A DNA stretch of 64,000 nucleotides from Catellatospora coxensis (GCF_016862635.1 NZ_BONI01000041.1:17028-81027), one strand, 5' to 3'. Numbered from the stretch's first letter, positions 8,621 to 17,900 are shown. Notes: generated by a model not told the origin, from the sequence alone. Program-made: numbers and translations.

Positions 8621-8629
8621 TGTGGACAA
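8621..8629 (-). promoter_or_regulatory. Consensus DnaA box before sepIVA
   Basis: TGTGGACAA is the complement of the actinobacterial DnaA box TTGTCCACA. A second partial copy (TGGACAA) follows at about 8637. They lie in the region immediately upstream of the SepIVA-like gene. Confidence 0.35.
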
Positions 8630-8655
8630 CAACGCTGGACAAGGAGTGACCGTCG

Positions 8656-9150
8656 GTGGACCCACTCGACCGGATTGACGACATCATCGCGCTGGTGGAA
8701 GCCGCGCGATCGGTGCCGATGTCGCGTAACTGCATGGTCGACCGCGGTGAGCTGATCGGCGCGCTGGACCAGCTCCGGGCAGAGTTGCCCGGGGAGCTGC
8801 GGCGATCCGCCGCGCTGCTGGAGGAGCGGGACAAGATCCTCGACTCCGGGCGGCGCGAGGCGGACCGGATCATCCACGAGGGTGAGCAGGAACACGCCCG
8901 GCTCGTCTCGGTGAACGAGATCACTGTCTCCTCCGAGCACGAGGGCTCGCGCATCGTCGGCGAGGCCCGTGCCGAGGCGCAGCGCCTGCGCGAGGAGGTC
9001 GACGAGTACGTCGACACCGCGCTGGGCAACTTCGAGCAGTTCCTGACGCGTGCGCTGGCCTCCATCGAGCGCGGCCGGGACAAGATGCACGCGCTGCGGG
9101 AGATCGGCTCGTTCGTCCCGGGGGACGACGACCGCCCACTGCCGTTCTGA
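8656..9150 (+). CDS. sepIVA: DivIVA-like division protein, SepIVA-type
   Basis: 164 residues with an N-terminal MDPLDRIDDIIALVEAARSV segment and a long heptad coiled coil (about 45-145), the build of mycobacterial SepIVA. SepIVA is a cytoplasmic septation factor. The position agrees: in Mycobacterium tuberculosis the gene precedes a DUF177 gene and rnc, as here. GTG 8656 is preceded by AAGGAG with nine-base spacing. DnaA-box-like sequences lie in the 110-bp gap before it, and a hairpin follows. Family assignment rests on synteny and coiled-coil design. Confidence 0.75.
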   Translation: MDPLDRIDDIIALVEAARSVPMSRNCMVDRGELIGALDQLRAELPGELRRSAALLEERDKILDSGRREADRIIHEGEQEHARLVSVNEITVSSEHEGSRIVGEARAEAQRLREEVDEYVDTALGNFEQFLTRALASIERGRDKMHALREIGSFVPGDDDRPLPF

Positions 9151-9192
9151 GTCATGCGGATCCCGCTGCCGAGTCATGCGGATCCCGCTACG
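9149..9192. repeat. 22-bp tandem direct repeat
   Basis: Two adjacent 22-bp units share GAGTCATGCGGATCCCGCT. The first begins at the stop codon of the SepIVA-like gene, so the duplication is outside its coding sequence. Confidence 0.7.
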
Positions 9193-9201
9193 CGGCCTTG
9201 A

Positions 9202-9238
9202 TCGGTGTCATCCTGCGCTGCGCTCCGGATGACACCGA
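9202..9238 (+). terminator. Hairpin after sepIVA
   Basis: A perfect 12-bp stem (TCGGTGTCATCC at 9202-9213 with its complement at 9227-9238) and a 13-base loop. It lacks a T-run, so it would be a weak or actinobacterial-type terminator. Confidence 0.55.
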
Positions 9239-9375
9239 GCGGCCGCTGCGACGGGCTCCTGTGGCGCGTGACCGCGCGAACCGGTGGTGGCGGTTCGACG
9301 GGGGCCTGTCGCTTCAGGTAATCTTCTACGTCGGCCTGCGATGACGGCCTCCATCTACCTGCCCAGTGAAAGCTC

Positions 9376-9966
9376 ATGTCTGCACACTCGACGAAGCACC
9401 TCGACCCGCGCGCTCCGCTCGTCCTCGACACTCGGGACCTGCCGCGAGGAGCGGGTTCGATGCGTGCCGTCCAACGGGTGGTGCCGGCTCCGGCCGAGCT
9501 GGGTCTTCAGCTGATCGGCGTGCCCGAGGGCGCGGACCTGACGCTGGATCTGCGGCTGGAGTCGGTGTCGGAGGGCGTGCTCGTCTCCGGGACGGTCTCC
9601 GGTGAGGTGACGGGCGAGTGCGCCCGCTGCCTCGCCGACATCGGCGAGTCGTTGACCGTGAACATCCAGGAGCTTTTCGCGTACGCGGACAGCGCCACGG
9701 ACGAGACCACGGACGAGGACGAGGTGGGCCGGCTCCAGGACGACATGATCGACCTTGAGCCGACGCTGCGGGACGCGGTGGTGCTGGCGTTGCCGGTCAA
9801 CCCGCTGTGCCGAGAGGACTGCCCAGGGCTGTGCTCCGAATGCGGAGCGCGCTGGGACGACCTGCCCGAGGATCACTCCCACGAGCAGATCGACCCGCGC
9901 TGGGCGAAGTTGGGCAAGCTGACCGGCTCTTCAGGGCCGGACGAGCCGGCCGAGCCGGCGCCCTAG
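9376..9966 (+). CDS. DUF177 / YceD-family protein
   Basis: 196 residues of the DUF177 family, which in bacteria and plastids is linked to 23S rRNA accumulation and lies next to rpmF. It has a cysteine-rich core: GECARCLADIG near 79-89 and CREDCPGLCSECGARW near 144-159, consistent with metal binding. ATG 9376 is chosen, preceded by GAAAG. It lies 116 bp before rpmF, in the conserved order DUF177-rpmF-rnc-mutM. Confidence 0.88.
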   Translation: MSAHSTKHLDPRAPLVLDTRDLPRGAGSMRAVQRVVPAPAELGLQLIGVPEGADLTLDLRLESVSEGVLVSGTVSGEVTGECARCLADIGESLTVNIQELFAYADSATDETTDEDEVGRLQDDMIDLEPTLRDAVVLALPVNPLCREDCPGLCSECGARWDDLPEDHSHEQIDPRWAKLGKLTGSSGPDEPAEPAP

Positions 9967-10082
9967 ATCGGTGATTCGCCCGCCGCGTTCGCCGCGGTGG
10001 GGGCCGAGACCCGGGTACGACGGCTGCGGCCGTACCGAGATAATGGTCGGCGACCAGCCGACTACTACTGAGGAGTAAGACA

Positions 10083-10256
10083 GTGGCAGTCCCGAAGCGC
10101 AAGATGTCGCGCAGCAACACCCGTCACCGCCGGGCGCAGTGGAAGGTGAGCGCGGTCGCGACCGTCGCCTGCCCGCAGTGCAAGTCGGCCAAGCTGCCGC
10201 ACGCCGCGTGCAGCGTGTGCGGCACCTACAACGGCCGCCAGGTTCTCGAGGTCTGA
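10083..10256 (+). CDS. rpmF: 50S ribosomal protein L32 (bL32)
   Basis: 57 residues, starting MAVPKRKMSRSNTRHRR and containing the zinc pair CPQC (30-33) and CSVCG (43-47). The start is GTG 10083 with GAGGAG upstream. It follows the DUF177 gene and precedes rnc, separated from rnc by a strong hairpin. Confidence 0.95.
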   Translation: MAVPKRKMSRSNTRHRRAQWKVSAVATVACPQCKSAKLPHAACSVCGTYNGRQVLEV

Positions 10257-10298
10257 GTCTCAGGCGATCCCGGTGCACCCGGGAAGCTGTGAAACGTC

Positions 10299-10332
10299 AC
10301 GTCGCCGGCTGGTTCTCACCAGCCGGCGACGT
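10299..10332 (+). promoter_or_regulatory. Long hairpin between rpmF and rnc
   Basis: A perfect 15-bp stem (10299-10313 with 10318-10332), loop TCTC, no T-run, ending 45 bases before the rnc start codon. It may be a terminator of rpmF or an RNase III processing site in the rnc leader. Confidence 0.7.
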
Positions 10333-10377
10333 CGCCGTACCTGTGCTGCCCCTCAGCCGCCGGGAGGGGAGTGACTG

Positions 10378-11151
10378 ATGGCCTCGAAGCCGTCCCAGGA
10401 TCCGCGTGCCGCCGAGCGGTCCGCGGAGGCCGCCGCGGCCGATCTCGCCGCGGCGTTCGGTGTGACGCTGGAGCCCGAGCTGCTGGAGCGGGCGCTGACC
10501 CACCGCTCGTACGCGTACGAGCACGGCGGGCTGCCCACCAACGAGCGCCTGGAGTTCCTCGGCGACGCCGTGCTGGGCGTCGTCATCACCGCCTCGCTCT
10601 ACGAGGCGCATCCCGACCTGCCCGAAGGCCGCCTGGCGAAGCTGCGGGCCAGTGTGGTGAACTCGCGCGCCCTGGCCGGGGTGGCCCGCTCCCTCGGCGG
10701 CGGCGGCATCGGCCGGCACCTGCTGCTCGGCAAGGGCGAGGAGACCACCGGCGGGCGCGACAAGGAGTCGATCCTCGCCGACACGCTCGAGGCGCTGCTG
10801 GGCGCGATCTACCTCGAGCACGGCATGGAGAAGGCCGCCGAGGTGGTCCGCGCGCTGTTCGACCCGCTGATGGCGGAGTCCGCGCGCCGGGGCGCGTCGC
10901 TGGACTGGAAGACGAGCCTGCAGGAGCTGACCTCCGCGCACGGCTGGGGCGTGCCCGAGTACGCCATCGAGGAGCAGGGCCCCGACCACGCCAAGATGTT
11001 CACCGCCTGGGCGGTCGTCGGCGGCGAGCGCTTCGGCGGCGTCACCGGCCGCACCAAGAAGGACGCCGAGCAGCGTGCGGCGGAGGACGCCTGGAAGCTG
11101 CTGTCGCACCGGGCCGTGGACATCTCGCACCCCGAGGCCCGGGAGGCCTGA
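10378..11151 (+). CDS. rnc: Ribonuclease III
   Basis: 257 residues. RNase III cleaves double-stranded RNA in rRNA maturation and mRNA control; Streptomyces AbsB is the orthologue. The catalytic signature [12 protein letters not shown] lies near 55-66, with the second acidic site [19 protein letters not shown] near 126-144. A C-terminal dsRNA-binding domain follows (about 180-250: [35 protein letters not shown]). ATG 10378 is preceded by GGGAGGGGAG. mutM follows after a 165-bp gap. Confidence 0.96.
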   Translation: MASKPSQDPRAAERSAEAAAADLAAAFGVTLEPELLERALTHRSYAYEHGGLPTNERLEFLGDAVLGVVITASLYEAHPDLPEGRLAKLRASVVNSRALAGVARSLGGGGIGRHLLLGKGEETTGGRDKESILADTLEALLGAIYLEHGMEKAAEVVRALFDPLMAESARRGASLDWKTSLQELTSAHGWGVPEYAIEEQGPDHAKMFTAWAVVGGERFGGVTGRTKKDAEQRAAEDAWKLLSHRAVDISHPEAREA

Positions 11152-11316
11152 GGCCGCCACCGGCCCACGCCGCTGTGCCGGCCGCCCGTGGCGGGTGTCG
11201 GCGGGAACGTCGGTGGTGTTGTTCATGATGTGCGAGACGCCCGGGCCACGGCCCGGCCATCGGCGTCGTCACTGCTCCGCCGCCACGCGCGGCGGCCCGC
11301 GAGGGAGGCTGGAGTC

Positions 11317-12174
11317 ATGCCCGAGTTGCCCGAGGTCGAGACGGTCCGCAGCGGGCTGGCCCGCTGGGTGGTCGGCCGCACCATCGCCACCGTGGAGGTC
11401 CGGCACCCGCGTGCCGTACGCCGCCACCCGGCCGGGGCGCAGGACTTCGCCGACGTGCTGGCCGGGCGGACGATCACCGAGGCCCGGCGCCGGGGCAAGT
11501 ACCTGTGGCTGCCGCTGGACAGCGGGGACGCGGTCGTCGGCCACCTCGGCATGTCGGGCCAGCTGCTGGTGCAGCCCGCCACCGCGGCGGAGGAGAAGCA
11601 CCTGCACATCCGGTTCGACTTCACCGACGACGGCCCGCAGCTGCGCTTCGTCGACCAGCGCACCTTCGGCGGGCTGGCGGTCTCGCCGGGCGGCGCGACC
11701 CTGCCGGCGGAGATCGCGCACATCGCGCTGGACCCGATGGACCCCGCGTTCGTCGAGGCGGACTTCGTGGCGGCGCTGCTGCGCAGGCGCACCGCGGTCA
11801 AACGGGCCCTGCTCGACCAGACGCTGATCTCCGGGGTCGGCAACATCTACGCCGACGAGGCGCTGTGGCGGGCGAAGCTGCACGGCGAGCGGCCCAGCGA
11901 CGAGCTGACCAAGCCGGCCGCGTCGCGGCTGCTCGGGCACGTGCGCGACGTGCTCGGCGAGGCCATCGCGGTGGGCGGCACGACCTTCGACGCGCTGTAC
12001 GTCAACGTCAACGGCGAGTCGGGCTACTTCGACCGCTCGCTCAACGCGTACGGGCGCGAGGGCGAGCCGTGCTCGCGGTGCGGGTCGCCGATCCGGCGCG
12101 AGCAGTTCATGAACCGCTCGTCGTTCTCCTGCCCGCGCTGCCAGCCCAGGCCGCGCACGGTGGGCCGGGCCTGA
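11317..12174 (+). CDS. mutM: Formamidopyrimidine-DNA glycosylase
   Basis: 285 residues. Fpg/MutM removes oxidised purines such as 8-oxoguanine and cuts the abasic site. It starts [14 protein letters not shown], where Pro1 after Met removal is the nucleophile. A conserved Lys occurs in [11 protein letters not shown], the helix-two-turn-helix in [15 protein letters not shown], and the C-terminal zinc finger in CSRCG near 252 and CPRCQ near 272. ATG 11317 has GAGGGAGG upstream; the longer ORF from 11188 is rejected. smc lies further along rather than directly next, because of the accessory insertion at 12.2-14.3 kb. Confidence 0.95.
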   Translation: MPELPEVETVRSGLARWVVGRTIATVEVRHPRAVRRHPAGAQDFADVLAGRTITEARRRGKYLWLPLDSGDAVVGHLGMSGQLLVQPATAAEEKHLHIRFDFTDDGPQLRFVDQRTFGGLAVSPGGATLPAEIAHIALDPMDPAFVEADFVAALLRRRTAVKRALLDQTLISGVGNIYADEALWRAKLHGERPSDELTKPAASRLLGHVRDVLGEAIAVGGTTFDALYVNVNGESGYFDRSLNAYGREGEPCSRCGSPIRREQFMNRSSFSCPRCQPRPRTVGRA

Positions 12175-12177
12175 CGG

Positions 12178-12212
12178 CCGCCCGGTCGGGCTGACGGTCA
12201 GCCCGGCGGGCG
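12178..12212. terminator. Hairpin between mutM and the convergent GH114-like gene
   Basis: A 9-bp perfect stem, CGGGCTGAC (12187-12195) with GTCAGCCCG (12197-12205), is enclosed by complementary CCGCCCG/CGGGCGG. It lies at the meeting point of the two convergent genes and overlaps the stop of the minus-strand gene. Confidence 0.5.
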
Positions 12213-12785
12213 GTCGGGGGAGTCCGGGACGGTCAGGTCCGCGTCGGCGTGATCGGCGTCGAGCAGGCCGACCGGCAGCGACATCCGGTGCGCCTGCTGG
12301 ACCAGCTCGTCGACGACGCTGGACGGCGCGCCCGCGAGCTGGTCCAGCACCGCGGCGTCGAAGCCCTTGTCGCGGCACAGCCGCAGCCGGTCGGTGAGGA
12401 TGGGCGTGATCCGGGTGCGCAGCTCGCCCTCCGGGGCGTCCCAGCGCACCCGCCCGGCGTCGCTGGTCATCTCGGCGGGGAAGCGCGCCGCGTCGGGCCG
12501 GTCGCGCTCGACCTCGGCCAGCGGCAGGTAGCAGACCGCCCGGCGGCGGGCGTGGTGCAGGTCCTCGACCGTGGCCGCCGCGGTGGTGAACCCGTCCAGC
12601 ACGAACACGTCGGCCACGGCGGCCTGCGGCGGCGCGGCCAGCGACCACTGCCAGCGCAGCCGATCGGGTACGGCGGCCGGCGGCGGGGCGTCGTACCAGT
12701 GCGTCGGCCGGGCCGGGGTGGCACAGGCGACGCAGCCCAGCACGACCACCGCGCTGACCGGCACGCGTACCCCCGCGATCCGCAC
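12198..12785 (-). CDS. GH114-like (endo-alpha-1,4-galactosaminidase fold) protein, C-terminally short
   Basis: 195 residues. The N-terminus (about 1-22) is a hydrophobic export signal with Cys residues (GCVAC) that could be a lipobox. The rest follows the first part of the GH114 TIM barrel: RLRWQWSLAAP, ADVFVLDGFTTAAATVEDLH, AVCYLPLAEVERDRPDAARFP, and KGFDAAVLDQLAG, where family members have a catalytic Asp in EFDN/EPDN. It then ends soon after the segment matching GLKND, so the later part carrying the second acidic residue is missing. Activity is therefore doubtful. It starts GTG 12785, two bases after the stop of the GH135-like gene upstream, as an operon. Confidence 0.7.
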   Translation of the reverse strand: MRIAGVRVPVSAVVVLGCVACATPARPTHWYDAPPPAAVPDRLRWQWSLAAPPQAAVADVFVLDGFTTAAATVEDLHHARRRAVCYLPLAEVERDRPDAARFPAEMTSDAGRVRWDAPEGELRTRITPILTDRLRLCRDKGFDAAVLDQLAGAPSSVVDELVQQAHRMSLPVGLLDADHADADLTVPDSPDRPPG

Positions 12786-12787
12786 GG

Positions 12788-13414
12788 CTACACCGGCACC
12801 GGCACGACCGCGGACGCCCCGTGGATGGACGCCTCGTGGGTGGCCAGGCCGAACCGTGCGCCGCGGCCGCGCATCAGCTCGTGGCAGGCCGCGATCTGGT
12901 CCAGCGGCACCGAGTGCACCAGGTGCGCGTCACCGGGCCGGACGCCCTCCTCGGTGCCGTGCCGGTAGCGGTCCCAGGGGCCCTCGAAGGTGCACAGCAC
13001 CGCGCCCAGGCCCCGGTAGATGGAGTCGGTGGGGCGGCCCGGGTTCACCAGCAGCGTGTCGAAGCCGATCCGGCGGGCCGCGCGGACCGCGACGGCGACC
13101 GGGCCGATCGAGTACGGGCTGGTCGGGGCCTGGTCGAAGAAGACGCCCCGGACCGGGTAGCCGGCCCAGCGGCCGAGCTCGGCCCGCACCTGCTCGGCCG
13201 GGCGCGCGCCGAAGGCCAGGTCGACGTAGCCGAGCAGCCCGGCACCGGCGCGGACGAGCCGGGTGGTCGCCGCGGTCCAGGTCGGGTCGAGCCCGCTGCC
13301 GGGTCCGGCGTCGATGTTGAGCAGGACGGTCGCGCCGACGCCGGCGGCCTCGATCGTCGCCCACAGCTCCGGGTTCAGCTGGGGATGTGCGGGAAGTGGC
13401 AGCAGGGGGGTCAC
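12788..13414 (-). CDS. Spherulation-specific family 4 (GH135-like) protein
   Basis: 208 residues. Motifs match the spherulin-4 / GH135 TIM barrel: ATVLLNIDAGPG near 30-41, GLLGYVDLAFGAR, VRGVFFDQAPTSPYSIGP near 89-106, LLVNPGRPTDSIY and LCTFEGPW. The characterised fungal member Sph3 hydrolyses galactosaminogalactan. The Asp in FFDQ and the Glu in TFEG are present, but the residue after the Asp is Gln where most bacterial members have Glu. No signal peptide is seen after GTG 13414, unlike its partner gene. Function is inferred from family only. Confidence 0.78.
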   Translation of the reverse strand: MTPLLPLPAHPQLNPELWATIEAAGVGATVLLNIDAGPGSGLDPTWTAATTRLVRAGAGLLGYVDLAFGARPAEQVRAELGRWAGYPVRGVFFDQAPTSPYSIGPVAVAVRAARRIGFDTLLVNPGRPTDSIYRGLGAVLCTFEGPWDRYRHGTEEGVRPGDAHLVHSVPLDQIAACHELMRGRGARFGLATHEASIHGASAVVPVPV

Positions 13415-13492
13415 GCCCGTACAACGACCGATATCGCGGTGCCGCGACTGCCCGGAAGTGACTGTCGGCTAGCCGACTGGTCACGCCCGCCA

Positions 13493-14230
13493 CTACTCGC
13501 GGCCGAACTCCTGCGTCCAGTACGCCCGGCGATCCTGGTAGGCCAGGCCCACGCCGGTCGCCCGCGCGTCGCAATTCAGGATGTTGTTGCGGTGCCCGGT
13601 GCTGGCCATCCACGCGTCCACGACGGCCTGGGCGGTCGAGTAGCCGTAGGCGATGTTCTCCCCGGCCGCGTGGCGGCGCGGGTAGCCGGCGTCCTCCAGC
13701 CGGTCGACGAAGCTGCTGCCGTTGCGGCCGGTGTGGCTGAAGTAGTCGTACCGGGCCATGTCGGTGCTGTGCCGGCGGGCCGCGTCGGCCATCTGCTGGT
13801 CGGTGTGCAGGCGGCCGCAGCCGGCCCGTTCGCGCTCCCGGTTGATCAGGCTGGCGACCAGCCCTTCCAGGGCGGTGATCCGGTCGCTTTCGGGACTGGT
13901 CCGCGGGGCGGGGGTGCCGCCGCGCGCGGCGGCGGGCCGGTTCGCGGTGGAGGCGCCCGGGGTGGCGGCGGACGGGGCGCGGGACGGGTACGACGACCCC
14001 TGCGGGGTGATCCGCGATGACGGAGTGTCACCGGAAAGGGAGGCCGCGGTGTCACCCGTACCGGTGACAGGCGCGGGGCCGGCCGCGGGCGATCCTCCGG
14101 TCGAGGTGGGTCCGCTCAGTGCCAGCACGCCGCCGACCAGGGCGGCGAGCAGTGCGCCCGAGCCGACCAGCGCGGGCAACCACCGCAGAGGCGCACGATG
14201 CCGGCCGGCGTAACGGCCACGAGGTGCCAC
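13493..14230 (-). CDS. CAP-domain (SCP/PR-1, YkwD-like) exported protein
   Basis: 245 residues: a basic N-terminus and one hydrophobic export/anchor segment (about 17-39), a long Ser/Thr/Pro/Ala-rich linker (about 40-115), and a C-terminal CAP domain (about 118-245). The domain shows LINRERERAGCGRLHTD, AARRHSTDMARYDYFSHTG, AGENIAYG and STGHRNNILNCDARATGVG, including the conserved His and Glu. Bacterial CAP proteins act outside the cell; the biochemical role is unclear. The start is GTG 14230, with TAGCGT six bases upstream on the minus strand, suggesting a leaderless message. Confidence 0.88.
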   Translation of the reverse strand: MAPRGRYAGRHRAPLRWLPALVGSGALLAALVGGVLALSGPTSTGGSPAAGPAPVTGTGDTAASLSGDTPSSRITPQGSSYPSRAPSAATPGASTANRPAAARGGTPAPRTSPESDRITALEGLVASLINRERERAGCGRLHTDQQMADAARRHSTDMARYDYFSHTGRNGSSFVDRLEDAGYPRRHAAGENIAYGYSTAQAVVDAWMASTGHRNNILNCDARATGVGLAYQDRRAYWTQEFGRE

Positions 14231-14236
14231 CGTCTG

Positions 14237-14242
14237 ACGCTA
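14237..14242 (-). promoter_or_regulatory. -10 element of a leaderless promoter (CAP-domain gene)
   Basis: TAGCGT on the minus strand, six bases before the GTG start. The 237-bp gap between this gene and the divergent coiled-coil gene shows nothing else I can name; a TTGACG at 14302 could be a -35 element for the plus strand, but no well-spaced -10 was found. Confidence 0.45.
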
Positions 14243-14467
14243 GCAAGCCGGGGCGGTTTGTCGCCTCTCGACACCTTCCGTGACGTGTGGCGCAGGGCAA
14301 CTTGACGTTACGGGCGTATCGGCGGAGTATGGATACGTCGCCAGTCGCGCCCGACCGCGCTCGCCAGCCATATCCGGAGAAACATTCCGGATGGCACGGG
14401 CCGGGAGTCGCGAATAACTGGGCGCGCGTTTGGCCGGCGAACCGGCAGCGCTTCACAAGGAGACGAT

Positions 14468-14662
14468 ATGGCGAAGGCCCTCTATGGCCACGTCGCCGCT
14501 GCGCCAGATCGGCGTATGCTCGACGAGGTCACCCGGTTGCGTGCCACGGTGCGGGCACTGGAGTTCGAGGTAACCCGGTTGCGTGCGGAGAACGATCGGC
14601 TGGCGGCTGCTGCTGCCGAGGCTGACGACTTCTTCCGCATTGCCGAGCCGGCTCTGACCTGA
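14468..14662 (+). CDS. Small conserved coiled-coil protein
   Basis: 64 residues: MAKALYGHV, then DRRMLDEVTRLRATVRALE and EVTRLRAENDRLAAAAAEA forming a short leucine-containing coiled coil (about 18-53), ending IAEPALT. I recall similar actinobacterial proteins that begin MAKALLG and end EPALT, so it seems a conserved lineage-specific family; no function is known to me. AAGGAG lies six bases before ATG 14468. A T-tailed terminator follows about 75 bp after the stop, so it is probably a single-gene transcript. Confidence 0.85.
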   Translation: MAKALYGHVAAAPDRRMLDEVTRLRATVRALEFEVTRLRAENDRLAAAAAEADDFFRIAEPALT

Positions 14663-14735
14663 ACAAATCCCGCGTGAGCGGGACCGTGGCCGACCGCCGC
14701 TTCTGCCGGCGTCGCCACAGTGCACCAGTCCTTAT

Positions 14736-14768
14736 GCGCGCCTCCACTCCTGTGGCGGCGCGCTTTTT
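14736..14768 (+). terminator. Rho-independent terminator before smc
   Basis: A 12-bp stem with one mismatch (14736-14747 with 14752-14763), loop TCCT, followed by TTTTT. The rest of 14663-14952 (290 bp) shows no gene. Confidence 0.85.
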
Positions 14769-14952
14769 CATGTGCCGGGCCGAACGGGCGGCGGCGGCGG
14801 TTTAACCGTCGGGCAGGGTTGGGCATACGACAGCGGCGGCAACGGCGGCGCGTCCGGTGGCCGATCTCCTGTTGGGTACCCTGCAGCTTTGACCAGATAG
14901 CATGTGCCACCCGCCGACCGGCGGGATCGCTGATGATCATTTTCGGAGCGCC

Positions 14953-17900
14953 GTGCACCTCAAGAGCCTGACGGTGAAGGGCTTCAAGTCCTTCGCCTCC
15001 GCGACCACGCTGCGGCTGGAGCCGGGCATCACCTGTGTGGTGGGCCCGAACGGCTCCGGCAAGTCCAACGTGGTGGACGCGATCTCCTGGGTGCTCGGCG
15101 AGCAGGGCGCCAAGGCGCTGCGCGGCGGCAAGATGGAAGACGTGATCTTCGCCGGCACGTCCGGCCGGCAGCCGCTGGGGCGCGCCGAGGTCACCCTCAC
15201 CATCGACAACGCCGACGGCGCGCTGCCGATCGACTACACCGAGGTCTCGATCACCCGCCGGATGTTCCGCTCCGGCGAGAGCGAGTACGAGATCAACGGC
15301 GACGCCTGCCGCCTGATGGACATCCAGGAGCTGCTGTCGGACTCCGGCATCGGCCGGGAGATGCACGTCATCGTCGGCCAGGGCCGGCTCGACAGCGTGC
15401 TGCACGCCCGGCCCGAGGACCGCCGCTCGTTCATCGAGGAGGCCGCGGGCGTCCTCAAGCACCGCAAGCGCAAAGAGAAGGCGCTGCGCAAGCTCGACGC
15501 GATGCAGGCCAACCTGAACCGCGTCACCGACCTCACCGACGAGCTGCGCCGCCAGCTCAAGCCGCTGGGCCGGCAGGCCGAGGTGGCCCGCCGCGCCGCG
15601 ACGATCCAGGCCGACCTGCGCGACGCCCGGCTGCGGCTGCTCGCCGACGACCTGTTCACGCTGCGCACGACCCTGGACAAGGAGGTCGCCGACGAGGCGG
15701 CCCTGCGCACCAGGCGGGAGCTGGTCGAGGAGGAGTACGAGCAGGTCCAGCAGCGGCTGTCGGTGCTGGAGGCGGCGCACGCCGCCGACGCGCCCGCGCT
15801 GACCCAGGCCCAGGACGTCTGGTACCAGCTGTCCGCGCTGCAGGAGCGCTTCCGCTCCACCGCCCAGCTGGCCGCCGAGCGCCACCGGCACCTGGCCGCG
15901 CCGACCGAGGAGGAGCGGTCCGGCCGCGACCCGGAGCGGCTGGAGGCCGAGGCCGAGGCGGTACGCGAGCAGGAGGAGGCGCTGCGCGAGGCGCTCACCG
16001 AGGACCAGGTGCGCCTGGCCGAGGCCGTCGAGCGCCGCCAGGAGCTGGAGCGCCAGCTCGCCGGCGCCGAACGCGCGCTGGTCGCCGCCGTGAAGGCGAT
16101 CGCGGACCGTCGCGAGGGCATGGCGAAGCTGTCCGGCCAGGTCAACGCCGCGCGTACGCGGACCGCGACCGCGTCGGAGGAGATCGAGCGCCTGTCCACG
16201 GCGTACGGCGACGCCGCGATGCGGGCCGAGGCGGCACAGGAGCAGGTCGACGCCGTCGCCGAGCAGACCTCCGACGCCGACCGCGACAACGCCGACCTGG
16301 ACACCGCGCACGCGCTCGCGGTCGCCGCGTACGAGGAGGCCAACGCGGCGGTCAAGCGCGCCTCCGACGCCGAGCGCGCCGCCGAGAAGGAGGCCACCGG
16401 CTGGAAGGCCCGCGAGGAGGCGCTCGCGCTCGGCCTCAACCGCAAGGACGGCGCGGGTGCGCTGCTGGCCCGCGGCGGTGAGGTGCCCGGCCTGCTGGGC
16501 AGCGTCGCGTCGCTGCTGGCCGTCGAGCCCGGCTGTGAGGCGGCGCTCGCCGCGGCGCTGGGCGCGCTGGCCGACGCGGTCGCGGTGTCCGGCGTCGACG
16601 AGGCGGCCGAGGCGATGCGGCTGCTCAAGATCCAGGATGCGGGCCGCGCCGCGCTGCTGATCGGCACGCCGACCCCGCAGTCGCGCCCCGACGTGGCGCT
16701 GCCGCCCGGCGCCCGCTGGGTGCTCGACGTGGTGCGCTGCGCCGACACCATCCGCCCCGCGATCACCAGCGCGCTGCGCGACGTCGTGCTGGTCGCCGAC
16801 CTGCGGGCCGCGTCGGCGCTGGTCGCCGCGCACCCGTCGCTGCGCGCGGTGACCGCCGAGGGCGACCTGGTCGGCGCGTTCGCCGGGGCCGGCGGCTCGG
16901 CCAAGGCCCCCAGCTACATCGAGGTGCAGGCGGCCGTCGACGAGGCCCGCGCCAAGCGCGCCGCGGCCGAGGAGTCGATCGCCGTCCTGCGCGAGGAGAT
17001 CGCCGAGGCCCGCGAGCTCGCCACCGAGCGCAAGCGCGACGTGGACGAGGCCGCCGCCGCCAAGCGCGCCGCCGAGGGCGAGCGCAACGCCGCCGCCCGC
17101 CGCCTGGCCGAGGTCAGCGCCGCCGCCCGCTCCGCGCAGGCCGAGGCGCAGCGCCTGGCCGCCTCCCGGGACAAGGCCGTCGCCGCCCGCGAGCAGGACC
17201 TGACGCACCTGGCCGAGCTGGAGGAGCGGCTGGCGGCCGCCGAGGCGGTGCCCGTCGACGAGGACCCGTCCACCGCCGAGCGCGACCAGCTCGCCGCGCT
17301 GGTGCCGCAGGCCCGGCAGAACGAGGTCGAGGTGCGCCTCGCGGTGCGTACCGCTGAGGAGCGGGTCTCGCAGATCGCCGGCCGGGCCGACTCGCTGCTG
17401 CGCCAGGCCGCCGCCGAGCGCGCCGCCCGGGAGCGGGCCGCCGCCCGCCGGGCCGCCCGCGAGCGCGGGGCCGCCGTGGCCAAGGCCGTCGAGTCCGGCA
17501 CCCGTGAGGTGCTGACCAGGCTGAACGTGGCGCTGGAGGAGGCCGCCGAGCGGCGGGACACCATCGCCGCGGCGCGTACGGCCCGGGAGGCCGAGCTGGC
17601 GCAGGTGCGCAACGGCGCGAAGCGGCTCGGCGACGACCTGAACCGGCTCACCTCCGAGGTGCACCGCGACGAGGTGGCCCGCGCCGAGCAGCGCATGCGC
17701 ATCGAGCAGCTGGAGACCCGCGCCGCCGAGGAGTTCTCGCTGGACGTGGAGACCCTGCTCGGCGAGTACGGCCCCCAGGTCCCGGTGCCGGTGATCATGC
17801 TCGGCTCCGCGGACCTCGCCGAGCCGGAGCCCTACGACCGGGCCATCCAGGAGAAGCGCGCCGCCAAGGCCGAGCGCGACCTGGGCCTGCTCGGCAAGGT

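Noticed and set aside
14231..14952. Possible 6C RNA or c-di-AMP riboswitch around the CAP-domain and coiled-coil genes
   Set aside because: Neither the C-rich loops of 6C RNA nor the conserved ydaO-type core could be found.
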